Part shown: piece after piece, positions 19,130 through 29,208 of the stretch
Layout of the letters: each line of letters opens with the position of its first letter
Position numbering within the stretch: the stretch's first letter is position 1
NCBI GenBank assembly: GCA_022729705.1
Contig: DZAX01000014.1
Span: 1-55,357 of the forward strand
Direction: 5' to 3'
Source: Helicobacter cetorum
GTDB taxonomy: Bacteria > Campylobacterota > Campylobacteria > Campylobacterales > UBA6016
DNA length: 55,357 nt
Notes under the pieces: model-generated
Seen by the model: the letters and a program-made list of their open reading frames with translations, nothing else
Databases searched by the model: none
Told to the model about the DNA's origin: nothing
Made by a program: the position numbers and the translations under genes

Positions 19130-20605
19130 CTACCCTCTCTTTAAAGCCAAAGCGTCCATATAAAGCTTCTCATACTTATTAGCCGACTCGTCCCATGTAA
19201 AACGCAACTTCATACCGTTTTGTCTTAGCACTTCAAGTCCGCTTTTGTTGTCATAGTATGTGTATGTCGCCCAGCCTATTGTGTTGTATAGAGCCGATGC
19301 GGTAGAGTCTTGAAATTTAAAGCCGTTTCCGGTTTTGTGTCTTTCGTCAAAGTTTGTTATCGTATCGTCTAGTCCGCCCGTGGCTCTTACGATTGGCGGT
19401 GTGCCGTATCTTAGCGAGTACATTTGGTTTAGACCGCATGGCTCAAAGATGGACGGCATGACAAAAAAGTCGCTTCCAGCCTCTATCTTGTGTGCAAGAG
19501 AGTTGTCGTATCCTATGTGCACGGCGAATTTTTCTGGGTATTTTTCCGCCATGTAGCGAAAAAAGTCATGAGTCCAAGCGTCCCCCTCGCCGAGCATAAC
19601 AAGCTGTACATCAAGAGCCATAATCCACTCAAACGCCTCTGCGAGCAAATGAACCCCCTTTTGATCAACAAGACGACTAACTACGCCATATAGCGGAATC
19701 TTATCATCCACCGGCAGACCCATTAACTTTTGAACGTCCGCTTTGCACTCCGCTTTTCCATCCATATCGTCCGCGTCGAAGTTTTTGACCAAGTATTTAT
19801 CGGTTGAGGGATCCCACTCGCCATAATCCATGCCATTTAGAATACCTACATAAAAATCAGCCCTATCTCTCATGACCCCCTCAAGTTTGTAGCCGTACTC
19901 TGAGCTCATTGTCTCGTTGCGATAGCCCACGCTTACCGTGTTTATCATATTTGCGTGATATACGCCGCCTTTTAAAAGATTGACGCGCCCTTTTTGCTCT
20001 AGCTCCAAATGGTTAAAGTGATGCCAGCCGATACCAAGCACATCCATAAGCCCCTCGTAAAACTGCCCTTGATACTGCATATTGTGAATAGTAAGCACGC
20101 TTGCCACGTCTTTAAAAAACGGGTCGTATTTATAGATTGTATTCAAAAATACGCAAGTAGCCGCCGTATGCCAATCGTTTGCATGAATAACGTCCGGCTT
20201 AAAATCAATAGCTTTTGCCAGTTGCATAGAGGTGCGGGAGAGAAAAACAAAACGGTTGTCGTTGTCCATAAAGCCTTTGCCGGACGCATCGTTGTAGAGA
20301 GTATCCCTGCCAAAATACGCATCATAATCAACAAAATAGACCGGAACATCAGAATTTGGCAATGCACCCTCATAAACGCCGCACCAATGCTCCTGCATAA
20401 TTCCCATTGGAACGCCTAGAGGCATTGCGTTTTCAACCGGTTTTAGTTTTGTTTTGTCAACCTTGTAGTATCGTGGCATTACGACTCTTACGTCGTGACC
20501 CATTTTTTTAAGAAACTTTGGGAGTATACCCACCACATCGGCTAGTCCGCCTGTCTTAGCAAAAGGAACGCACTCGGAAGCGACTATCAGTATATTTAAA
20601 CTCAT
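19130..20605 (-). CDS. glgA: Glycogen synthase (ADP-glucose type)
   Basis: A 491-residue GT5 enzyme from the ATG at 20605, which has an AAAGGGG ribosome site; a longer reading from 20674 adds residues unlike the family. N-terminal KTGGLADV (ADP-glucose binding) and C-terminal EPCGLNQMYSLRYG are diagnostic. It extends alpha-1,4-glucan from ADP-glucose for glycogen storage. No other glg gene is adjacent. Confidence 0.95.
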   Translation of the reverse strand: MSLNILIVASECVPFAKTGGLADVVGILPKFLKKMGHDVRVVMPRYYKVDKTKLKPVENAMPLGVPMGIMQEHWCGVYEGALPNSDVPVYFVDYDAYFGRDTLYNDASGKGFMDNDNRFVFLSRTSMQLAKAIDFKPDVIHANDWHTAATCVFLNTIYKYDPFFKDVASVLTIHNMQYQGQFYEGLMDVLGIGWHHFNHLELEQKGRVNLLKGGVYHANMINTVSVGYRNETMSSEYGYKLEGVMRDRADFYVGILNGMDYGEWDPSTDKYLVKNFDADDMDGKAECKADVQKLMGLPVDDKIPLYGVVSRLVDQKGVHLLAEAFEWIMALDVQLVMLGEGDAWTHDFFRYMAEKYPEKFAVHIGYDNSLAHKIEAGSDFFVMPSIFEPCGLNQMYSLRYGTPPIVRATGGLDDTITNFDERHKTGNGFKFQDSTASALYNTIGWATYTYYDNKSGLEVLRQNGMKLRFTWDESANKYEKLYMDALALKRG

Positions 20606-20632
20606 CAAAACCCCTTTTTTACTATTTAAACA

Positions 20633-20736
20633 TCTTTCAAAAATTATTTTGAAAGAAAACGCCACAAGAAGCAAAGCTCCCTGTGGCTACGCTGCGCTGT
20701 GCCGCTAAAGCTAACCCCTTTCGGGGTATTGGCGAC
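20633..20736 (+). repeat. Family C repeat, copy 1
   Basis: About 100 bases shared with 22268-22365: CTTTCAAAA...TTTTGAAAG (hairpin), ACG(C/T)C(A/G)CAAGAAGCAAAG, then a block with CTAAAGCTAACCCC. The two copies are direct repeats that bracket the aldehyde dehydrogenase gene. Each contains several short hairpins. Confidence 0.7.
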
Positions 20737-20823
20737 TGCGTATCCGCTTTGTAGACTATCTATTGTCATGCAAAACCTCTCTTGTTATTTTACAGTAACA
20801 AGCAAAAAAATGCTCTCTATTTT

Positions 20824-22242
20824 TTAAACCATCACAACCGATTTTATCTCCGTAAACTCCTCCATTGCGTACATCGGTCCCTCTTTGCCAATGCCGCTAA
20901 GTTTTACGCCGCCGTATGGTTGGATGTCAAAACGGAGGGTCGGCATATCGTTTATCACCACGCCGCCCGCCTCAAACTCCTCTACCGCTCTTAGGGCTAG
21001 CGTATAGCTTTCCGTAAAGATGGAGTGTTGGAGTCCGTATGGCGAGTTGTTGATTTTTAGCACCGCCTCGTCAAAACCTGAGACTTTAACAAGCGAAACA
21101 ATCGGCGCAAAAAGCTCTTCACACACTACTTTCATCTCATCCGTCACATCTGTAAGTACGGTTGGTTCAAAATATCTACCCTCTCTTTTTCCGCCAACCA
21201 TAACGGTTGCGCCCTCGTTTACCGCAGAGTTGACCCAGTTTTCAGCTCTCAAAGCCGCTTCTTCGTTTACAAGAGGTCCCATGAAAACGTCACCCTCAAG
21301 CGGATTTCCAACCTTTAACTCGCCAACCTCTTTTTTGAGGGCTTCAGAAAAATCATCGTATATCTCTTCATGAACATATATTCGCTGAAGCGATATGCAC
21401 ACTTGACCAGAATTGACAAAGGCTCCCGCTGCGCATTTTCTTGCGGCGTCTCCTATGTCGGCGCTCTCGTCTATATATGTCGCCGCATTGCCGCCTAGCT
21501 CCAAAGAGAGTTTTTTGATTCCTGCGTTTTGCGTGATTATTTTGCCTACATTTACAGAACCCGTAAAGCTTATTACTCTTGGAATATCGCTGCTTACAAG
21601 CGTCTGCCCAATATTTGCGTCGCCAAATAGCAGACTAAGCGCGTTTGGCGAAGCAAATTCGCTCTCTACAAACAGCTTGGCAAGCATATACGCCGTATGC
21701 GGTGCCTCTGGAGTCGGCTTAAAAATAACGCTATTGCCCATAATAAGAGCGGGGGCTAGCTTGTGCGCCGCAAGGTTTAGCGGAAAATTAAAAGGTGTTA
21801 TCGCCACTACAACGCCGCACGGAACTCTTTTGTAAAAACTAAGTGTCTGTTTACCGCTTGGCGCCGCATCTGTAGGTATTGTTTTGCCGCCTACTCCGTA
21901 GACTAGCGACGCTGTAAGTCTCATGGTCTCAACGCACCTATTTACTTCGATACGGCTAAATTTGATTGGTTTGCCAACCTCCATGGTTATCGACATAGCA
22001 AACTTCTCTTTGTTTGCCTCTATTTTGTCCGCCACATCGTTTATCCACGCAATTCGCTCAAACAAAGGAGCGCTCTTTGCATACGAAAAAGCCTCTTTTG
22101 CGACGATAAGAGCCTCTTTTGCTCTCGCAACAGAGCACGCCGAATACTCCCCTATTTTTGCCCCGTCGATTGGGGAAAAAGAGTCTATATGTTCCGCCGT
22201 GATAATCTCCCTAGAACCCACAAAAATATTTGATTTGAACAT
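20824..22242 (-). CDS. NAD(P)-dependent aldehyde dehydrogenase
   Basis: A 472-residue ALDH superfamily enzyme. The catalytic Cys is in NSGQVCISLQ, the general-base Glu in LSLELGG, and the cofactor-binding FTGSVNVG is present. It resembles the lactaldehyde/glycolaldehyde or non-phosphorylating glyceraldehyde-3-phosphate group; the substrate cannot be fixed from sequence alone. It is monocistronic and lies between two direct family C repeats. Confidence 0.88.
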   Translation of the reverse strand: MFKSNIFVGSREIITAEHIDSFSPIDGAKIGEYSACSVARAKEALIVAKEAFSYAKSAPLFERIAWINDVADKIEANKEKFAMSITMEVGKPIKFSRIEVNRCVETMRLTASLVYGVGGKTIPTDAAPSGKQTLSFYKRVPCGVVVAITPFNFPLNLAAHKLAPALIMGNSVIFKPTPEAPHTAYMLAKLFVESEFASPNALSLLFGDANIGQTLVSSDIPRVISFTGSVNVGKIITQNAGIKKLSLELGGNAATYIDESADIGDAARKCAAGAFVNSGQVCISLQRIYVHEEIYDDFSEALKKEVGELKVGNPLEGDVFMGPLVNEEAALRAENWVNSAVNEGATVMVGGKREGRYFEPTVLTDVTDEMKVVCEELFAPIVSLVKVSGFDEAVLKINNSPYGLQHSIFTESYTLALRAVEEFEAGGVVINDMPTLRFDIQPYGGVKLSGIGKEGPMYAMEEFTEIKSVVMV

Positions 22243-22267
22243 TTTGACCTCTTGTCTTGATTAAACC

Positions 22268-22365
22268 TCTTTCAAAACTCATTTTGAAAGAGAACGTCGC
22301 AAGAAGCAAAGCTCCTTGCGACTACGTTGCACTATGCCTCTAAAGCTAACCCCGTTGGGGGTAGA
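22268..22365 (+). repeat. Family C repeat, copy 2
   Basis: The partner of 20633-20736 in the same orientation, with the same hairpin (CTTTCAAAA/TTTTGAAAG) and CTAAAGCTAACCCC block. It is followed by a further CTTC...GAAG-type hairpin (22368-22402) before the argG promoter. Confidence 0.7.
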
Positions 22366-22420
22366 AGACTTCTTGCAAAACTAATTTCGAAAGAAGTCTA
22401 TTTTGTAAAACCTTAAGTGT

Positions 22421-22426
22421 TATAAT
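22421..22426 (+). promoter_or_regulatory. Probable argG -10 element
   Basis: A perfect TATAAT lies 30 bases upstream of the argG start codon. No strong -35 box is seen, which is normal for Campylobacterota sigma70 promoters. Confidence 0.55.
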
Positions 22427-22455
22427 ACGAAATATATATTTTTAAAGGGCTTTAC

Positions 22456-23670
22456 ATGCAAAAGCAAATCAAAAAAGTAGTTTTGGCGTATTCCGGCGGA
22501 CTCGACACGAGCGTTATCCTAAAATGGCTTGAAGAGACATACGGTTGCGAAGTGGTGACGTTTACGGCGGATATTGGTCAAGGCGAAGAGCTAGAACCGG
22601 CGAGAGCCAAAGCGAAACTTCTTGGAATTAAAGATGAAAATATCTATATCGACGATTTGAGAGATGAGTTTGTAAGAGATTTTGTGTTTCCTATGTTTAG
22701 AGCAAACGCTATTTATGAGGGTGAATATCTGCTTGGCACGTCTATAGCTAGACCATTAATCGCAAAAAGACAAATGGAAATAGCAAAGGAAGTTGGCGCC
22801 GACGCGGTATGTCACGGTGCTACGGGCAAAGGAAACGATCAGGTAAGATTTGAGCTTGGGTACTTGCATTTTGACCCAAAAATCCATGTTATAGCGCCCT
22901 GGAGAGAGTGGGAGCTTGATTCAAGAGAGAGCCTGCTTGAATTTGCCGAAAAACACAACATTCCAATAGAAAACAAAGTAGGCAAAAGTCCGTATTCGAT
23001 GGACGCAAATCTACTTCATATTAGCTATGAGGGCAAAGTACTTGAAGACCCTTGGGCTGAGGCCGAGGATGATATGTGGAGATGGTCTGTAAGTCCAGAA
23101 GACGCACCGGATGAGGCGGAGTATATCGAGATAGAGTTTGAAAGAGGCGACGCCATCGGTCTCAACGGACAGAGAATGAGATCCGCAACCGTACTATTAA
23201 AACTAAACGAATACGGCAACAAGCACGGTATCGGCAGAATAGACATCGTAGAAAATAGATTTGTCGGTATGAAGTCACGCGGCTGCTATGAGACCCCGGG
23301 CGGCACAATACTTCTAAGAGCGCATAGGGCGATAGAGTCCATCACGCTTGACAGAGAAGAGGCTCACCTAAAAGACGAGATGATGCCACGATACGCAAAA
23401 CTAATCTACAACGGTTTTTGGTTTAGTCCAGAGAGAGAAGCGTTGCAAGCTCTTATCGATACTACGCAAAAAAATGTAAACGGCGTCGTAAGGCTAAAAC
23501 TTTACAAAGGTAACGTATCGGTTGCTGGCAGAAAATCAGCTAGTTCTCTATTTAACCCAGAATACTGTACTTTTGAAAAAGACGAAGTCTATAATCAAAA
23601 AGACGCAGCGGGCTTTATTAAGTTGCAAGGTCTTAGATTTATCATTGAGGGTCAAGCCAGAGGTAAATAA
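22456..23670 (+). CDS. argG: Argininosuccinate synthase
   Basis: A 404-residue ATP-pyrophosphatase-fold enzyme with the P-loop [11 protein letters not shown], the [13 protein letters not shown] block and the [17 protein letters not shown] segment, all specific to ArgG. It joins citrulline and aspartate using ATP in arginine biosynthesis. It is full length and monocistronic. Confidence 0.98.
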   Translation: MQKQIKKVVLAYSGGLDTSVILKWLEETYGCEVVTFTADIGQGEELEPARAKAKLLGIKDENIYIDDLRDEFVRDFVFPMFRANAIYEGEYLLGTSIARPLIAKRQMEIAKEVGADAVCHGATGKGNDQVRFELGYLHFDPKIHVIAPWREWELDSRESLLEFAEKHNIPIENKVGKSPYSMDANLLHISYEGKVLEDPWAEAEDDMWRWSVSPEDAPDEAEYIEIEFERGDAIGLNGQRMRSATVLLKLNEYGNKHGIGRIDIVENRFVGMKSRGCYETPGGTILLRAHRAIESITLDREEAHLKDEMMPRYAKLIYNGFWFSPEREALQALIDTTQKNVNGVVRLKLYKGNVSVAGRKSASSLFNPEYCTFEKDEVYNQKDAAGFIKLQGLRFIIEGQARGK

Positions 23671-23702
23671 AGAGCATATCCCTCCCCTTTATTCCCTTAC
23701 TC

Positions 23703-23769
23703 TCCCGCATAAGCGGGTTGTAGGGACATTTATGTCCATGCCACCAAGACGGGCTTTGCTCGTCTGGCG
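23703..23769 (+). repeat. Family B repeat, copy 1
   Basis: CCCGC..GCGGG hairpin, then AGGGACATTTATGTCC (near-palindrome), then GACGGGCTTTGCTCGTC hairpin. The same modules recur at 29112, 29571, 55189 and 55256. It sits between the convergent argG and EAL/HDOD genes, where it may also act as a terminator. Confidence 0.75.
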
Positions 23770-23785
23770 TATAACATTGATGTGG

Positions 23786-25018
23786 CTAACTATTTCTACT
23801 CGCATCCACCGAGGCGTAGCACTCTCTGAGCATATCTACTAGCTCAGACATATTCATTCCTATTTTTTTGATTATTCTCTCTATTTGCGCCAAATCCCCT
23901 TTTTCCATGACAGACGCCACATAAATTAGATTTCCAAGTATATTTTGTTTTGTTGTTATCGCTTCATATATCTCGTTATCTACGGCAATCTCTTCTTTTA
24001 TTTTTTCAAGAGGAATTTGCATTATCGCATCAAAAAACGATAATAGTCCCGTTAGATACGCTTTATCTGATATATTTTTGTCTTTGCTTATTTTTCTTGC
24101 AAAACTGGACATTATATTTGCCCTAAGTACGGCGGACTCCATCAGGGGATCAGCAAATCTATTTTCATCGGTTCCGGCGTACAAAAAGAGCGTCAGCCAA
24201 TGCGACAAAGGTAGGCGCCCAAGCAAAGAGACCGCTTGCCCGATTGAGCTTACTTCACATCTTATGCCGGTAACGGCTGAGTTTATATATCTAAGCAGAT
24301 TGATAGCCAAATCCGCAGATTTACCTATCTCCATAGCTATATCATCAAGAGAGTCGTTTCTATGAATCATTTTGAGGATTTTTACCACATTTGACGTTGA
24401 AGCTTCCAACTTTTTACCCTGCACTATGGTCGGCTTTTCAAAAAAGTTACCCTGATAGTAGTGAAAGCCGATACTCTTGCACGCCTCAAACTCTTCCATG
24501 GTTCCCACGTTTTCTATAAGAAGCTCGATATTTAGCCCTACAAATTGGCTTATTTTTGCCTGCAACTCTTCCATATCCGCATTTGCAAGCAAATCTACTT
24601 TGATAATATCCACATACGGCAGTATCGACTCAAAATCGTTTAATCTTCTTCCGTCAAGATTTACGTCGTCAATCGCAAACGAGTAACCATCCGCCTTAAG
24701 AGCGGCTATTCTCTCGCATAGATAATCATCGACTATGACCGTCTCAAGTATCTCTATTACAAATCTATCTTTAGGAATGGTGTCTATCACCTCTCCTATC
24801 AAAAAATCCTTATCTACCGTGATAAACGCCTTTTTGGAATTTATTAGTTTATTAAGCCCTATATAGTTTACCGCATTTAAAAGGACGTTGGCGGTCGCTT
24901 TCATACTATCTTTTGCGCCGTCTTTGCCATTATCGCTTGAGCGAAACAGCAATTCGTACGCAAATATTTTTCCTTCTTCATCCAAAATAGGTTGTCTACC
25001 GACAAAAGAACTTTGCAT
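23786..25018 (-). CDS. EAL-HDOD (YuxH-type) signalling protein
   Basis: A 410-residue cytoplasmic protein: an N-terminal EAL-like domain (about 1-195, starting FVGRQPILD, with YELLFRS in place of a canonical EAL) and a C-terminal HDOD domain (about 200-400). This YuxH-type architecture usually lacks phosphodiesterase activity and serves as a c-di-GMP-linked scaffold or regulator. It is the last gene of an operon with mscS-like and Dabb genes, 12 bases after the latter. Confidence 0.87.
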   Translation of the reverse strand: MQSSFVGRQPILDEEGKIFAYELLFRSSDNGKDGAKDSMKATANVLLNAVNYIGLNKLINSKKAFITVDKDFLIGEVIDTIPKDRFVIEILETVIVDDYLCERIAALKADGYSFAIDDVNLDGRRLNDFESILPYVDIIKVDLLANADMEELQAKISQFVGLNIELLIENVGTMEEFEACKSIGFHYYQGNFFEKPTIVQGKKLEASTSNVVKILKMIHRNDSLDDIAMEIGKSADLAINLLRYINSAVTGIRCEVSSIGQAVSLLGRLPLSHWLTLFLYAGTDENRFADPLMESAVLRANIMSSFARKISKDKNISDKAYLTGLLSFFDAIMQIPLEKIKEEIAVDNEIYEAITTKQNILGNLIYVASVMEKGDLAQIERIIKKIGMNMSELVDMLRECYASVDASRNS

Positions 25019-25030
25019 TATATTTTTTCC

Positions 25031-25318
25031 TTATAACTCATAATCTACGGCTTTTGACTCAAAACCGTTTGCTTTTACCCAATCCACTATCGGCAAATGC
25101 TCAGAATGGTTTGCGTACTCCTCCAAATGCTCTCGTGATGGCAACGTGACGATAAGAGATAGGTCATAAGAGCGCGCGGAGTGTAAAAAATCTATACCGA
25201 CTTCCAAATCAAGTAAAAAATCTATCTTATCTTCCAAATCAAGCAACACCTCTTGCAGTTTTTTTACTTTTGACGCATCAGAATGTTTAAAAAATACTAT
25301 ATGTCTTATCACCTTCAC
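25031..25318 (-). CDS. Dabb (stress-responsive alpha/beta barrel) domain protein
   Basis: A 95-residue protein beginning MKVIRHIVFFKH, with the LEVGIDF and YDLSLIVTL strands of the dimeric alpha/beta barrel (Dabb) family. Family members are small dimers of mostly unknown activity. It overlaps the upstream mscS-like gene by 4 bases and precedes the EAL-HDOD gene by 12 bases. Confidence 0.88.
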   Translation of the reverse strand: MKVIRHIVFFKHSDASKVKKLQEVLLDLEDKIDFLLDLEVGIDFLHSARSYDLSLIVTLPSREHLEEYANHSEHLPIVDWVKANGFESKAVDYEL

Positions 25319-27141
25319 TCTCCCTTATTTTTGATTATTTCAAGCTTTGGATATGGTATCTCTATATCGTTTTTAATAAGCTCATCCAAAAATTCTCTTA
25401 AAAAATCTCCAACCTCCGGTGCTCGCTTTTTTATGTCAACCATAACTCTATATTCAATATTTAAACCATAATCACCGTACCCCTCCACCAGTAGCGCTGT
25501 ATCCTCAATGAAGTTATCGCCCATTAACGTTTTTGTTTTAGCGTCTAAGAGCTTTTTTAGGTAATTTATATCAGTTTTGTATCCAACCGTAAACTTAACA
25601 TGCCGTCTTAATACGCTACTCTCTCTTGTCATATTCTCTATTTGACCAGAAAAGACCAAAGAGTTTGGAATCAAAAGATCAATATTATCAAAAGTTCTTA
25701 TATTGGTTGTGCGCAAATTTACAGACGTTACTTTGCCGACCTTGCCGTCTGATAGGCTGAGTATATCCCCTATTTTTATAGAGTTTTCAAACAGCAGTAT
25801 AACCCCTGAGATAAAATTTGACACTACGCCTTGCAAGCCAAAACCTATACCAACGGACAATGCGGACACAATAATAGCAAAATTTGTAAGGCTAAGCCCA
25901 AAACTACCCAAAATCACAAAGAACATCAACATATAGGCGGCGATATTTGCCGCTTTTGAGACCAAAAAATGAATGTGAGCGGAATGCCCGCCGTCATTAT
26001 ACGCTCTTTCAAAATATGCCGGAATTACTTTTTTAGTTGCCCAGACTTTTATAAAATATATCAATAGTAGTGAAAACATAGCCAAAATAATAGTTTTTAA
26101 ATTTATATCTATATTGTTTGAGACAAAAATAGTTGTTTTAAGTGCGTTTTCAAAAAATAGATACGCTCTTTCAAAATATCCCGTAGTTCGCGCCGGCAGA
26201 GAGTCGTCAAACGCCTCAAATACCCTTTCAAACACCTTTGAATCAAGCTCTGTATCACTTTTTAAGGCTCCAAAAGCCGCCGCATCCTTTTTATACTCAT
26301 CAAAAAGAGAGTTGTTTGAGGGCGCTACTGTTGCGGCTTCAAAATATAGCGGCTCATAGTTTTTAGACAAAAGGGCTTTTAGCTTTTGTTTGTCCTCTGA
26401 GGCGTTTTGTGAGGATTTAATCTTTTTGAGCAGTTTTATTTTTTCAAAAAAATCAGCTTTCATATCATAGCTTTTTAGCTGAAGCGATATTAACGAACTT
26501 TTTAAAGCGCTCCACTCTTGCCTTTCTTTGCTGGAGGCTAGTTTGCTATTGCGGTTTAACTCATTGATTTTTGACTGTATCTCAGCCATTTTTGACTTTA
26601 AATCTATATCGCTATTATCAAAACGCAACTTTTTTTTGACAATAGCATTTATCAGCACCTCTTTGCTTTTTGCAAGAGACTCTTTTTCTATTTCAAACTC
26701 CAAAAGCTTTCTATCAAGCTTGCGATACTCAAAAATTATAGGAATAATGTCCGTGTCATAGTAGTTTTTGCCTTGCAAACTAAAGAGAAGCGATATTATA
26801 GAAGCTTGTTTTTGCTTTAGTTTCGCCGCCAAATTATCTATATTTTCCGCTTTCTCCTTTAGGTATAGTTTTGAATAGATATATCTTAAGTTTTTAAAAG
26901 CTTGCTCATAACTAACAACTTCCGTTAGCTTCATCTCTGCTTCGCCAAAGAGGTTTATCGGCTTTACTATCTCTTTATACTCCGCAATTATCTGTACATT
27001 ATCAAAGCTTTTTAGGTAACCAAAGAACTTTGTCTCATCAATAATTCTTAACTTATCTTTTTCAATTCTCAAAAAATCAGAGCCGACAATCTGCCCAAAA
27101 AGAGTAACGCAAAAAATAAAAAGTAAAGCTATTTTTTTCAA
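25315..27141 (-). CDS. Large MscS-family mechanosensitive channel
   Basis: A 608-residue protein: signal peptide (about 1-21), a long helical periplasmic region (about 80-320, Lys/Leu/Ser rich), several membrane helices (about 330-450), then the MscS core with GIGFGLQGVVSNFISG lining the pore, and a cytoplasmic beta/alpha domain. It resembles MscK/YbdG-type large channels. Expected role: ion release on hypo-osmotic shock. It is first in an operon with Dabb and EAL-HDOD genes. Confidence 0.9.
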   Translation of the reverse strand: MKKIALLFIFCVTLFGQIVGSDFLRIEKDKLRIIDETKFFGYLKSFDNVQIIAEYKEIVKPINLFGEAEMKLTEVVSYEQAFKNLRYIYSKLYLKEKAENIDNLAAKLKQKQASIISLLFSLQGKNYYDTDIIPIIFEYRKLDRKLLEFEIEKESLAKSKEVLINAIVKKKLRFDNSDIDLKSKMAEIQSKINELNRNSKLASSKERQEWSALKSSLISLQLKSYDMKADFFEKIKLLKKIKSSQNASEDKQKLKALLSKNYEPLYFEAATVAPSNNSLFDEYKKDAAAFGALKSDTELDSKVFERVFEAFDDSLPARTTGYFERAYLFFENALKTTIFVSNNIDINLKTIILAMFSLLLIYFIKVWATKKVIPAYFERAYNDGGHSAHIHFLVSKAANIAAYMLMFFVILGSFGLSLTNFAIIVSALSVGIGFGLQGVVSNFISGVILLFENSIKIGDILSLSDGKVGKVTSVNLRTTNIRTFDNIDLLIPNSLVFSGQIENMTRESSVLRRHVKFTVGYKTDINYLKKLLDAKTKTLMGDNFIEDTALLVEGYGDYGLNIEYRVMVDIKKRAPEVGDFLREFLDELIKNDIEIPYPKLEIIKNKGE

Positions 27142-27374
27142 TATTTATCCGATTCTATCTATGCAGAGTATATACTCTACGTTTTTCAAATCTCTCCTAA
27201 CCGATTTGTAATCTGTTGCGCAAAAAATGTCGGACATTAAGACAATCTCTTTATGTTAAAAAATTTATACGCAATTGTAGTCTAAAAATTAGTATTACCG
27301 CCTTAAAGAGATTGTTCAAAAATTTAGTAAAAAAATGTTAAATTGGAAATTAATAATACGCAAAAGGTAAAATA

Positions 27375-28604
27375 TTGCACCCTCAAAACGAAACTTTAAA
27401 AGCTCTTTTCTCGATGCCCGTCATAGTAGCCGCGCTTGGTTATTTTGTGGACATATACGACCTGATACTATTTGGAATAGTTAGGGTAAGCAGTCTTAGA
27501 GAGCTTGGTCTCTCAGACTCCGAAATCACAACCGTCGGCGCCAATATACTCAATATGCAGATGGCTGGTATGCTCGTCGGCGGTGTGTTATGGGGAGTTT
27601 TGGGCGACAAAAAAGGTAGAATGTCCGTGCTTCTTGGCTCTATCATTCTTTACTCCACAGCAAACCTTCTAAATGGTTTTGTCCAAGACGTAAACAGCTA
27701 TATGGCTCTTAGATTTATAGCCGGCATCGGGCTTGCGGGTGAGCTTGGTGCGGGCGTGACGCTTGTATCTGAGCTACTTCCTAAGAGGATAAGGGGATAC
27801 GGCACGATGGTTATCGCCACAGTCGGCGTCACGGGGGCGATAGCGGCAAACATCATAGCGCAAAACTTTGATTGGCGCGCGGCGTATATAATCGGCGGCG
27901 CCATGGGGTTTGCGCTTCTTTTAATGAGAGTCGGGCTTATAGAGTCGCAGATGTTTAAGACGCTCCAGTATAGCGGCGTAAAAAGAGGGGCTTTTTTTGA
28001 CCTCTTCAAAAGAAAAGAGCTTTTCGTAAAATATATCAAATCAATCATGATAGGCTTGCCGCTTTGGTTTTGCGTGGGTATTCTTGTGCTGTTCTCGCCT
28101 GAATTTGCAAAAGAGCTTGGTATAAAAGAGGCCGTAAACGCCGGACACGCCGTGATGCTTTGCTATATCGGACTCACATTGGGCGATTTTTTGAGCGGCT
28201 TTATGAGCCAAAAGGCGCAAAGCAGGCGTAAGATTATCTTTGTTTTTATGGGAGCGGCGTTTGTGCTATCGCTTATCTATTTGAATTTACAAAACGCCTC
28301 ATCGGAGCTTTTTTATGCGCTTTGTTTTGGGATAGGCGTCGCTTGCGGCTATTGGGCTTTGTTTATCACAGTGGCGGCGGAGCAGTTTGGTACAAATATC
28401 CGCTCTACCGTAGCCTCTACAGTTCCAAACTTTGTAAGAGGCATGGTTGTGCCGATGAGTCTAGCGTTTTTAGCCCTAAAGCCGTTTGGCGGGGTGGTGT
28501 TTGCAGCGGCTATAATCGGCGGAGTCGTATTTGTGATAGGCTTTGCGGCTCTTTATTGGCTTGAGGAGACTTTTCACAAAGAGCTTGACTATGTGGAAAT
28601 ATAG
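27375..28604 (+). CDS. MFS transporter (metabolite:H+ symporter type)
   Basis: A 409-residue, 12-helix major facilitator. The loop 2-3 motif is GVLWGVLGDKKGRM, and the first helix has the YFVDIYDLILFGIVR segment of the sugar/organic acid:proton symporter group. It starts with TTG 8 bases after AAAGG; a later start would cut helix 1. Its stop directly abuts the crcB start codon, so the two are one operon. Substrate unknown. Confidence 0.85.
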   Translation: MHPQNETLKALFSMPVIVAALGYFVDIYDLILFGIVRVSSLRELGLSDSEITTVGANILNMQMAGMLVGGVLWGVLGDKKGRMSVLLGSIILYSTANLLNGFVQDVNSYMALRFIAGIGLAGELGAGVTLVSELLPKRIRGYGTMVIATVGVTGAIAANIIAQNFDWRAAYIIGGAMGFALLLMRVGLIESQMFKTLQYSGVKRGAFFDLFKRKELFVKYIKSIMIGLPLWFCVGILVLFSPEFAKELGIKEAVNAGHAVMLCYIGLTLGDFLSGFMSQKAQSRRKIIFVFMGAAFVLSLIYLNLQNASSELFYALCFGIGVACGYWALFITVAAEQFGTNIRSTVASTVPNFVRGMVVPMSLAFLALKPFGGVVFAAAIIGGVVFVIGFAALYWLEETFHKELDYVEI

Positions 28605-28994
28605 ATGTTAAAAGAGATTGTCGCCATAGGTATCGGCGGCGCTATAGGCTCGATAGCTAGATATGGCGTCGTTATGCTAAGCACAAAAGTTTTGGGTCAA
28701 AACTATACGCATTACGGCACGCTTGCGGTTAACTGTATCGGTTCGTTTTTTATTACGCTCTTTATGGTTTTATATATTGAGAAGTTTGATTTTGACCCGA
28801 TTGTAAGACTTATCGTCGTTGTCGGCTTTTTGGGCGGCTTTACCACGTTTTCTTCGTTTAGCTACGAAACGGTCGCAATGCTTCACGGAAAGCAGTTTCA
28901 AAACGCACTAATGTACATATTAGCCACAAACGGACTAGGTCTATTTTTTGCAATACTAGGAGCTTTCACGGCAAAAACTTTTATTAATAATTAA
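28605..28994 (+). CDS. crcB: CrcB/Fluc fluoride channel
   Basis: A 129-residue, four-helix protein with GGAIGSIARYG, an early TLAVNCIGSF segment and GGFTTFSSFSYE, the full Fluc signature including the Phe box and Na+-site region. It exports fluoride as a dual-topology dimer. It is translated immediately after the MFS gene with no gap. I see no fluoride riboswitch upstream. Confidence 0.95.
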   Translation: MLKEIVAIGIGGAIGSIARYGVVMLSTKVLGQNYTHYGTLAVNCIGSFFITLFMVLYIEKFDFDPIVRLIVVVGFLGGFTTFSSFSYETVAMLHGKQFQNALMYILATNGLGLFFAILGAFTAKTFINN

Positions 28995-29003
28995 CCACCC
29001 TCA

Positions 29004-29075
29004 TTAATTCTCACATTTTGAGCAAAGCCCAAAATGAGGTCTTCAGCAGACGGCTCTCGCGGCTAGCCGCTCTTA
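29004..29075 (+). repeat. Family A intergenic repeat, copy 2
   Basis: Same module order as 18834-18906 and 40984-41055: TTAATTCTCACATTTT, GCAAAGCCCAAAATGAGG, TCTTCAGCAGA, then GCGGCTAGCCGC, a perfect palindrome in this copy. It follows crcB. Confidence 0.75.
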
Positions 29076-29111
29076 AAATTTCATATTTGTTTAGAGTCAT
29101 CTTACAAACTC

Positions 29112-29192
29112 TCCCGCAAATGTGGGTAGCTTTAGGGGGTGCAGGGACATTTATGTCCTTGCCGTCAATACGGGCTTTGCTCGTGTTGACGC
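29112..29192 (+). repeat. Family B repeat, copy 2 (left of rnpB)
   Basis: CCCGCAAATGTGGG, a GCTTTAGGGGGTGCAGG spacer, GGACATTTATGTCC and ACGGGCTTTGCTCGT modules in plus orientation. An inverted copy lies at 29571-29652, so rnpB is framed by an inverted pair about 380 bases apart. Confidence 0.75.
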
Positions 29193-29208
29193 GTAACATC
29201 AATAATGT

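Noticed and set aside
20606-20674. N-terminal extension of glycogen synthase
   Set aside because: The extra 23 residues are unlike the family, and the internal ATG at 20605 has an AAAGGGG ribosome site.
28605-28994. Fluoride riboswitch for crcB
   Set aside because: crcB starts right at the MFS stop and no riboswitch-like fold is seen before the MFS gene.
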